Assembly: GCF_047511655.1 (NCBI RefSeq)
Contig: NC_133397.1
Coordinates: forward strand, 128,858,308-128,922,307
Source: Castor canadensis
Lineage: Eukaryota > Chordata > Mammalia > Rodentia > Castoridae
Length of the DNA: 64,000 bases
Direction: 5' to 3'
Positions 9,608 through 20,532 of this stretch are shown here, one piece after another (position 1 is the stretch's first letter; each line of letters starts with the position of its first letter). The notes beneath the pieces were generated by a model. The model saw only the letters and a program-made list of their open reading frames with translations, searched no databases and was not told the origin of the DNA. The position numbers were made by a program, and so were the translations under genes.

Positions 9608-12600
9608 CTGCAGTCCAGGAGGAAAAAGAAAAGAACAATTACTGAAGACCTTTGGTAAGACCAAAGGAGTATTCAGTTTAAAGTGTCTGTCCCAAATGTC
9701 TCTAAAATAATTTTATAGTCAGTTACTGAAAATACCAGAAAAATTTGAAGCTTGAGTAAAATCAAGGGGTAGTCTTACTGCTTTCTCCCTTTACTTCCCT
9801 GCACAACTAACTCAATGTGATCAAATGATTACATTGTATGATCCTTGACTGTACAGTGTTTCCAACAAATGCTTGCTGAAATAAACTGGAAAATAATCTA
9901 TTCTAATAGCTGATGACTCAGCTAAATGATTCCCTAAATGGTGGCATGGGTATCTTCCTTCAACCTACTCAAAAAGTAGTCTTTCTTCTAAAAGTAAACT
10001 TTGCCCCATCTCGCCTCAATTGAAGACTTCCTCATCATCAGTAATCTAGAATCTACTTTCCTATGAATAACTGCCAAATGCTAAATAATCACTGAAGTGA
10101 TTCTCCCAAAAGACATTTTCAAGATTAAAAATACAAGCATAAGATTAATTAGGAAGGAAGTTTGAACATTGTTGAAAATTACCAGTAAACCTGAAATATT
10201 GCCCCACATCTCAAAAGAAAGCTGTTTTATTCACAGGAGCTAGGTAGGCCCAGGGGCTTTACACACCTTTCCATTAGCTGTCTACTAAAGAGGTTATGCA
10301 CTAGGGGCTATTTTTTTCCTTTAGGAAACCAAAGTTGACAATAGGGAGGAGAATGGGAATGACTGCTGTTTTACTCAACTATCCAACTACATTTCTTCCT
10401 AGAAACTGAAGCTACAAATTCAAACTCCTAGAACAAACTGCTCTTTTGGGAAACCAGCTTTCTCTAGCATTTCAGAGCAGTTTTACTTAGTTGAATTCAT
10501 CACAGTCACTGTGTTTTCTGAAGTACAAGGGGTGGGAGCATTCTACCTATGGATTCCTGCCCAATGATCAAATTACTCTATTTTTTAGGCAGAGAACACC
10601 AATCCTTCACGCAGACTTAAGCAGGACGCAAAGCAGCAGGCATGAAGCTTCACACCAACATTATTCAAACAGTAAGTCGTCACAAACGATTCCTTGTGGC
10701 AGCATTCACATCTCTAAGGCCAAGCCTGCACTCAGCTCACACAGTGAACAGTAAGCCAGGCTGCCCTTTAAGATTTCTCGTTTTTCTGACCTGCTGGATG
10801 TGCTTTCATTTTATGTTACCATTCTTATGTCATACACAGCACAAAGCTGCCCGGTTAGTTTAGATATAAGTTACTGCACCTTTACTGTTTTTCTCTAGAG
10901 TTACATCTATGTATGATGTGGGAACGTATCCTTCTTCACCGTTCTGTCTCCGGGCTCTTGTCCATCCGTCACCTTTGTCCTCTTCAATAATGTAGAGAAC
11001 TTCACCTTCTTTCATTGCCAGAGTACCTTCATTATGTCCTAGACAAGAGTTTTTATAGCACAAGCATAACTAAAGAATGGCAACAGTATTTCATAAAAAT
11101 TACAAATACAACACACAAGCTATACATTTCAATGTATTTGGAGCCAAGAGCACACTGTCACCAGTAATGTCACTGACTGATGCTTTTAGTGTAGCCAACA
11201 CTTTCATACACACAGTGAGCATGAGGCTGGATTAGTATCATCACCATGTAACAGGTAAAGTAACTGAACCACAGTGACATATGATTTAACAAAGTATTCT
11301 AACTCCTATTTCACTGTTCCACTTCCTTTCCCAAATCTGAGTAGCGTTCCTATCTAAAAACCTCAGTAAGTATGAAACAGGAAAATAGTAGCAAGACAGT
11401 GAGAAGTGGGAAGAGAGAATGAATATAGCAGAGAGAGAACAAAGAACGCTTAACTCTGGTAATGGCCTTGAAGCACCAACTTCCTTCAAGACCTTATCAG
11501 CCTCAGGACTCCCTTTTTCTCCACCCAACCACACTCAACCTGCTTAGCAGTACAATTTTCATAACTGACTCTCCACTTAACATATGCTAAAAATCCTTCC
11601 CTTCTCTCTACGTTACACTATAGCAGGACCTTAAATATATGTTCTCAGAATGAGGAGTGACTGAAGACTTTATTCAATTTTAAAGCCAACACATGGATGG
11701 ATGGATGGATGGATGGATGGATGGATGAAGACAAATCATATCATCTTAAAATAATGTATGAAGATGTGACTCTTCTTTCCATTAGTAAAGGAAAATGATT
11801 TTTCAGAGTCCAAGAGAAGGAAGGGCCACTAAAAGTCTGTAACAGAGGGTCACAATGCCATACTCCCCTCAGTTTGCTTTCCAGCTATCACCAGAGAAAG
11901 GGTGGCACACTCAGAAGTTATCACTTTCTCCTACTCTCATCTGAAAAGGTGGCCTGCAAAACTAGGGTATGAGGGCAGCATTCAGCCAGGCCTTACACCT
12001 ATCCCAACATCAATAAGCTATAAGAAAGAGCCAAGAAGTAACATCTACCAGCCATCTACTTCCTGAGCTGGGCTTTATGCCCACAATGCTCCAACTCTGC
12101 TGAGTACATGTAAGCACTGGTAGCATCTAGGAGGTTCTGTATCAAACAGAATTGATTGGCAGAAATCTGCATTAGGATACTTACAACACAGGTAATTTTC
12201 TTTCAATTAAAGGTGTGTGTGGGAAGAGAACCCTCTACATTCATAATGCAGCTAATGAACTGGAATAATAGTTTTTGGACATTGTATTATTTAGCTAAGG
12301 ACACTAAAGTAAATGATAATGTATTTAGACTTTAAGGACCAATTTTATCAAACACAATATATTAGGAGCATCATACCATCAAAAGGGTAGATAGCTTTGC
12401 AGTGTCCAATAGCAGGCAAGGGATCATCATCCTCGAATTCGTCATCAAACTCACTGTGGTGACTGTGTTGCTGGGATGGCCCACGGACTTCTTGGTTTGC
12501 ATCATCAGTGTAGCTTCCCTCAGGACTAAAAATCGTAAAATTATCACTGATCAAGTCACAAACAAGAGAACTGTTTTTGTATCATTTATAAGTTTTTCTC

Positions 12601-15600
12601 TGCAGAATCAATTCAGAAAATTCTGTATCAAGCCCTACTTTCTTTTCTTTTTTCCTTTGTTTTTGGCAGTACTAAGGTTTGAATTCATAGCTGCATGCTT
12701 GCTATGCTAGGCAGGCACTCGATCCGTGGACCACATCCCCAGCCTTTAAGCTCTGTTTTCTTAAACATTCCTTCTAATACAAAATGCTACTTTACTGAAT
12801 TTCCTTTAAAAAAACTTGCATTGTTCTAGGCACTTAGAAATAAGTACACCTTACTAGGTCTAAAGATAAAATGAAAAAATGTAGTAAACACTTTTTCACC
12901 ATCCCAGATTCATTGCTCCCCTCTTTGGGCAAAAGAGCCCCAACATTTCTTCGGGGACCCACCCAGACCTGTGTTCAGTTCACAGTGAAGGTGTTTCTAC
13001 TATGGATCCACAGGGACCATGAGCACAGCACTTGCAAGGTAGTTCCCAGTCAGAATCCAAGAACTGCAGAGGAAGGAAACTCACTCCTCTTTCACTTTGA
13101 ACCTGGAGAAAACTGCCTAGAGCTTTGCCAGATCACCAGATGAAGGCCTTAAAATGAACCAGTAGGAGCTGAGAAGCGGGGAGAAACTGAGTTCTCAAGA
13201 TACCATCTGTCCCTCAAGTCAGCCAATGAAGCCCAGTTTTACTTTAAGCCAGTACAAAAATTCATTCCATTGCTTAAAACCAAAAGACTACTAAGTAAAG
13301 TAAGAAGTTAATTTCCAATTAATCACGGTAACAGAGAAGTTAGCAACTTAGAAACTAACAGGTACCTTACAGTTAGTAGCTTAGTAACTAACAGAAAAGA
13401 GCAGGTAATACAAAGACATTCTTTTTTTTTTAAACATATCTTAAATCAAAGAGAAAAATGTCAGAAGTTTTTGCTAACACATCAAAATAGCTGAAAAAGA
13501 TTTTAATAATGGCGTGCTCACTTTGGCAGTACACACTAAAACTGGAATAATACAGAGATTAGCATGGCCCCTGTGTAAGGATGATATGCAAAAAGGATAT
13601 GCAAATTTATGAATCGTTCCATAATTTTAAAAGGTTGATAATGGAAAACTGTGGATTAAATTACACAGCACTTTCTTCAGCAATACATGCCAGAAAGCCC
13701 AGACCTTTTAATCTGGGTTTTACCTAAAGCAAAAAGCAGTCACTGGTGGATCTCTATGAGCTCTTTCCAGAAGTGATGGGAGAAAGGCAGGACAGGGAGG
13801 CACTAACACTTGAGAAGCACAAACCATTATCTGGTGTTTTATTTCTACATGCTCTACCTGGATTAGTTCCTTTGTTACTTCCTAACAACCCTGTAGAAGG
13901 GGTATTTTAACCTCCATCTCATATTCTAAGAAACTAAGATTAAGGAAATATTAAAAATGAAGTTGCCTAAATTATACTATAATTAAGTAGTAAACCAAGA
14001 TTCAATACTAGACCGCTCAAATTCTTCCCTAAGATGATTCCTAATTTGAGTTTTTATTATGGGAAAGAAAAAGATATGCTACACCAAGGAAAAAATGTCG
14101 CAAGTGGTATAAAAACAGGGAAATTGGGCAAGATGTCCAGACAGAATCTTCAGTCCAAACCAACAAAACATCACCTTGCCCCTTTTTGAGTTCTCCAAAC
14201 CTTAAACCATGAGACAGCAAAGTGTTTCTTCAGCACAACACCCCAACACAACCTAGCTCTGATCTTCCCAGGCCTGAGGCTCCTCCTATGACCTCGGGTT
14301 GTTCTTCCAAGAATTTACTATGTTCCTAGCTATATGGGGACATATGACACACTAGAATTGAACAGCAATGTGGAAATTTTGTAGTTCACCCATAACTATT
14401 TTTAAAGGAACAGAAAATTACTTAGGTTCAAAAGACTTCAGCTATTTAAAGCTAAACCTATTAAATTAGACAAGAAAGAAAAAGAATGGTATAAAGTTAA
14501 AGACAAAGGGTAAATCTGGAAAAAAAAATCTGAAAAAAAAAGACCTTTCTCGTCCCTGTGTTACAAGGTGATTTATGTCACTGCTGTGTCTTCTGTCTCC
14601 TCGCCCACCTGCTTTGCCTTCAACTTCAGAGAGCCAAGCCTTAGGAAAAAAAAAATAAGCAAACAACTGAGCTCAATAAACATGTCCAAAAGCTCATGAG
14701 ATATCCTACATTTAAAATACGCTTTGATTGTATGCACATATGAATAATAAAATAAAAATAAATAAAAGTTAAAAAGCTTAAAAATAGAATAAAGCTTAAA
14801 AGATATAAAGAAAATATTTTTGTATAACTGTACAATGTGTTTGTATTACACACTGTTATTTAAAAAAGTGCCCTAAAGTTTAAAAATTAAAGTAAAAAGG
14901 TTACATAAGCTAAGGTTAATTTATTACTGAAGAAATAAAAATATTTAATAAAGGTAAAAAAATAAAATACGCTTTGAGTGTTTACAATCATGTGATTCTT
15001 ACAGATGAGAAAACTTTGTTCCAATTTGGTCAATGATCAACTTTATACCTGATTTTTTTTTTTTTTTTTACTAAACAATTGTTTTATTTCACATATCTTT
15101 GACATTAATGAACACGTTTTCATGGTATTACTGGTTTTTATAGTACTTTTTTTTTTCATTTTTCTTTTATTATTCATATGTGCATACAAGGCTTGGTTCA
15201 TTTCTCCCCCCTGCCCCCACCCCCTCCCTTACCACCCACTCCGCCCCCTCCCTCTCCCCCCCCCCCAATACCCAGCAGAAACTATTTTGCCCTTATTTCT
15301 AATTTTGTTGTAGAGAGAGTATAAGCAATAATAGGAAGAAACAAAGGTTTTTGCTGGTTGAGATAAGGATAGCTATACAGGGCATTGACTCATTGATTTC
15401 CTGTGCGTGGGTGTTACCTTCTAGCTTAATTCTTTTTGATCTAACATTTTCTCTAGTACCTGTTCCCCTTTTCCTATTGGCCTCAGTTGCTTTAAGGTAT
15501 CTGCTTTAGTTTCTCTGCATTAAGGGCAACAAATGCTAGGTAGTTTTTTAGGTGTCTTACCTATCCTCACCCCTCCCTTGTGTGCTCTCGCTTTTATCAT

Positions 15601-18600
15601 GTGCTCAAAGTCCAATCCCCTTGTTGTGTTTGCCCTTGATCTAATGTCCACATATGAGGGAGAACATACGATTTTTGGTTTTTTGAGCCAGGCTAACCTC
15701 ACTCAGAATGATGTTCTCCAATTCCATCCATTTACCAGCGAATGATAACATTTCGCTTCAGGGCTGCATAAAATTCCATTGTGTATAGATACCACATTTT
15801 CTTAATCCATTCGTCAGTGCTGGGGCATCTTGGCTGTTTCCATAACTTGGCTATTGTGAATAGTGCCGCAATAAACGTGGATGTGCAGGTGCCTCTGGAG
15901 TAACAGTCTTTTGGGTATATCCCCAAGAGTGGTATTGCTGGATCAAATGGTAGATCGACGTCCAGCTTTTTAAGTAGCCTCCAAATTTTTTTCCAGAGTG
16001 GTTGTACTAGTCTACATTCCCACCAACAGTGTAAGAGGGTTCCTTTTTCCCCGCATCCTCCGTCAACACCTGTTGGTGGTGGTGTTGCTGATGATGGCTA
16101 TTCTAACAGGGGTGAGGTGGAATCTTAGTGTGGTTTTAATTTGCATTTCCTTTATTGCTAGAGATGGTGAGCATTTTTTCATGTGTTTTCTGGCCATTTG
16201 AATTTCTTCTTTTGAGAAAGTTCTGTTTAGTTCACTTGCCCATTTCTTTATTGGTTCATTAGTTTTAGGAGAATATAGTTTTTTAAGTTCCCTGTATATT
16301 CTGGTTATCAGTCCTTTGTCTGATGTATAATTGGCAAATATTTTCTCCCACTCTGTGGGTGTTCTCTTCAGTTTAGAGACCATTTCTTTTGATGAACAGA
16401 AGCTTTTTAGTTTTATGAGGTCCCATTTATCTATGCTATCTCTTAGTTGCTGTGCTGCTGGGGTTTCATTGAGAAAGTTCTTACCTACTAACTCCAGAGT
16501 ATTTCCTACTCTTTCTTGTATCAACTTTAGAGTTTGTGGTCTGATATTAAGATCCTTGATCCATTTTGAGTTAATCTTGGTATAGGGTGATATACATGGA
16601 TCTAGTTTCAGTTTTTTGCAGACTGCTAACCAGTTTTCCCAGCAGTTTTTGTTGAAGAGGCTGCTATTTCTCCATCGTATATTTTTAGCTCCTTTGTTGA
16701 AGATAAGTTGCTTATAGTTGTGTGGCTTCATATCTGGATCCTCTATTCTGTTCCACTGGTCTTCATGTCTGTTTTTGTGCCAGTACCATGCTGTTTTTAT
16801 TGTTATTGCTTTGTAATATAGTTTGAAGTCAGGTATTGTGATACCTCCTGCATTGTTCTTTTGACTGAGTATTGCCTTGGCTATTCGTGGTCTCTTGTGT
16901 TTCCATATAAATTTAACAGTAGATTTTTCAATCTCTTTAATGAATGTCATTGGAATTTTGATGGGAATTGCATTATACCTGATTTTTATAAATAGCATTA
17001 AGGCTTAAAAAAGTCTCCAATTATGTAAAATTTCAGATCATAAATTCTAAAATTAAATAAAAGCATTAGAACATTACTGATTATAAAAATTACTATGACA
17101 CAAATGTACCTCATTCTTGTGGATTTCCATCCGAAGGCGGTCCATATTATTCATAGTCTCTGCTAATTTAGGCTGCAAGCTCCCTGGATCCCCCATTTGT
17201 GGGTTTTTCTCATATACATCTTTCATTTTGTTGAGTGCATCTCTGAGAAAGAGAAAAGAAGTACAGAATTAAATATTCATTTCACATGCTTTTAGATGAA
17301 AGATTCATTTGTATTTAGGGATTCAAGTACTACTTAATTTTAAGTAATCACATCTCTAGTCAATGACCCCCAATTAATATAGTTTTCACAAAGCTGGTAA
17401 TGTATAGTTAGTAATCTAAGGAAAAACTAATACCAAAAAAAGAGTGTAGTTCATTCTTCATGCTGTGTTATGTATCTCCTTACACATATGTACAAGTTAA
17501 TACATAACATACATGCATACATTAATAAATGGCTAGAATACGCAGTATTCTTAAACTCATCATGTCTCAAATCAAAGTCATCACTGTTATCACAGTTTCT
17601 TGTTCTGCTTTGAGGCACAGTCTCGCTATGTAGCCAACTCTCCATTCTCAGACTGCCTTGACCTTCTGAGTACTGAGATTACAGGCATGCACCCATGCCC
17701 AGCTCTAAATCAAACTCATTCTGTACTTGAGATCAGTGTTCTTATCTCAGCTCACATGGCCTCACTGTCCTCCCACTCATCCATGCTAGAAATAGGAGAC
17801 ATATTTCACTTGCCCTCACTTTAAGTTCAGTCATTTACCAATTCCTCTTGACCTGTCTCTTCTCTTCTGATCACAAGCACATAGGTGATGCCCACGTGAC
17901 ACTACTGACTTAACATTCCAAACTCCTCTTGACCTGGAGCTTCATTTTCTTTATCCTCCTCCTCCTCTGCTTTCTCTCTCACTGGCTCCTTCTCTGTTCA
18001 ACTTTTAAATGCCTGTTACATAAGTGACAGGTCTCCTCTCATGTCATCCTACACTCCTCTTTTGAGGATGACGTCTTACTGTTTAGTAACACCAATGTTC
18101 AGATGATTCAAATGTGAGGCTCTAATGCTCTTTCTTCCTAATTTCTAGATGCAAATGTCCAAACACAAATGGACACCTGCAGAATTTTCACAGATTTAAA
18201 AAATCAACATTAACAAAACCATTTTCCTTGCTCCAAGTTTATTTTTCTTGGTGCTGTAATAAATTCTGTATCTATTCTCCTGAGCTACAGTTTTAAAACA
18301 AAGAAAACAAAAACCCTTCCACTTTCCTCTTCTCTGATATCCATTCATAGAAAGTCTAACCTACTTTGGCTTTGAATTGATGCTTACATCTGGTCCTCCT
18401 TTTTATTTCCATGGCCTGGTATCTCTGGCCTGGACAAGTCCCCCAGTGTGTCCCTGCCTCGAGTCTCCATCCCCTATGGTCTTCGCTCCACTGTCAATCC
18501 CCTTTACTGGAACAGAGGGTTACAAACACCACTCCTTCTCAACAACTTTTGGCAATGCCCCATTGCCAACAGATCCCTACAGAAAAGCATTCTTTTAGTT

Positions 18601-20487
18601 CACCCTATGCCTTTCCACCCTCATGTTCAAGTCCCCAAGATCAGAGATAAACCCGGCCGTGGCAAGAACACTTGCATTTCTGTGTCTTTATTCTCATTTC
18701 CTCTGTGCCCCTGAACGGTCCTTCCACTCCCCCTCGCTTTCTTGTTTACGAAATCTATTTCTATTTTCCTATTAGGGTCCAATTCCAAGGCTCTGGAGAC
18801 AAACTGGCTGGTGTCTAGATGCTAACTCTGGCACCACCTACCCAGTCTTAAACAAAATATGTATTTATTTGATACCTACTCTCTTCATCTAACAAGAACA
18901 CTACCCTCAGAGGCTATATAGAGAAACTCAGTAACATACTCCATGTAAAATGCTCAGCTGAGAACCTGACATGTAACAATTCTTCAATAAACACTCATGT
19001 CCTAGGCCACAGTCCTCCTCCTCCACCTTCCTCCAGAGAAACCTTCCCTAATGATTCAGTAAAAGTTCACCACTCTTTCCTCCAGGTGTTCCTAGAAATT
19101 AGCAGCTATCACCATCCAGCTTATGTAAAAACATTAAGTCACTTGCCAGTCTTGTCTTTCCCAGATAAAGTGTGAACCCCTTGGTCCTGAAATAGACTAT
19201 TATATATGGCAAGCACTAAATACTAGACTAAATGTTTTAATTTTTCAAAAACTATTTAGATGTTGCTTTAGTAAATTATTTATACTGACATAATACTGAT
19301 ACTCATCCCTGACAAAGTCCGTATTTCTGAATTTGCCCACTACAATTTGTCTATTGGAAACTCCCAACCTGGTATTGAAAGAGCTTTCCTGGTCACTCGT
19401 GGACGCACACGGGATAGAGAAAAACTGAGTCACTGTAGCATATCTGAGTTTCCACCACAGGTCAAACAGGAGATAGTCTGTGCCTTTTTTCGGCTCTCAA
19501 AGGACACTTTCTAAGTAAGTGTCATTTTTTGCAGCTGAGCATTTATTAAGTGCCATGATTTCAGCACTGCTTCTTTTTGTTGGTGGTCCTGGTGTTTACA
19601 ATGGTCCTACACACTGGTGAAGTGCTATCAAGGTCTCCTAAGCAAAACAAGGCATAATTCACTTACAAGGAAATCATGTGTGTGACATAAATCTTGTTGA
19701 GGGACAAGTTACAGTGTCACTGGCACAGTTCAAAATATGAAATAAGGTGTCTTTAAACAGAAACATACAGATAATAAGGTTATGTATCTATCTGTTGATA
19801 AAAAGACGGCCAGTGGCTGCCTGCAGCTTCACCCTGTTTCCCTAGAGGCAGGGATTCAGTATCCAGTAGTTCATGTTCATGATGACTCAGCAGACCACAG
19901 CTACTGAGAATATTAGTATTTCATTTATAAGTAAACATCCCATCATGCCTGATAAAAAATTCTTTTATTGTCCTTTGGTGGTTTCGTTTGATTTGAGACA
20001 GGGTCTTGTGATGCAGCCAACACCGGCCTTGAACTTGTAATCGTCCTGCTTCAGCCTCCCAAGTGCTGGGGTTACAGGTATGCAGCACCATGGCAGACAT
20101 AATGCACAATTCTGAACACTGAAACTTCAATTTCTCATGCTGGAGTTTAAGCTCCAGTTTTATCTTCACTGAAGACACAGTAAGTCATTGTAAAAACAAA
20201 AAAATTTAAAGCTATAAACAAACTATAAGTGAGCAAGCAATGGTTGCCAACATTTTTACAGCAAACAAAGTAAGTATGTCCTCAGGTTGCTACTGAACTC
20301 CATTTATATGCCAAAACAAATTGGAAATTTATCAAAATATAAAAGGTAGAGGGGGCCAGTGTTGGTAAAACTACTCTTGACAATGAACCCTCTAGCTACT
20401 TTACAAATTTATGGAAGGACATGCTAATGGTGACTAATAAAAATCTCCAATCAAAGAAATTCCTGAATATTTCACTTTTATCTATTT

Positions 20488-20532
<45 letters not shown>

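Larger units (their letters stand above)
12526..14544 (-). other. FNBP1L: FNBP1L intron 14
   Basis: Contains an ID-like SINE at about 12650-12748 (- orientation) and a U6 snRNA retrocopy at 13514-13628. The remainder shows no recognisable feature. Confidence 0.85.
14640..17109 (-). other. FNBP1L: FNBP1L intron 13 with two L1 insertions
   Basis: More than 85 percent of this 2.47-kb intron is recent retroelement: a 236-bp L1-derived insert on + (14728-14963) and a 1.9-kb L1 on - (15058-16972). Only about 140 bp separate exon 13 from the larger insertion. Confidence 0.85.

Noticed and set aside
10642..10863. 73-codon open frame on + opposite the FNBP1L tail
   Set aside because: Antisense shadow over the alternative 3'UTR; no supporting feature.
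16063..16998. 311-codon open frame on - as a possible host gene
   Set aside because: Its sequence is the C-terminal part of L1 ORF2. The first few codons come from the target-site duplication and host flank, and the frame breaks before the true ORF2 end.
18377..18714. Three overlapping open frames on + in intron 12
   Set aside because: Pyrimidine-rich sequence without a recognisable protein; no splice sites or conservation evidence available.
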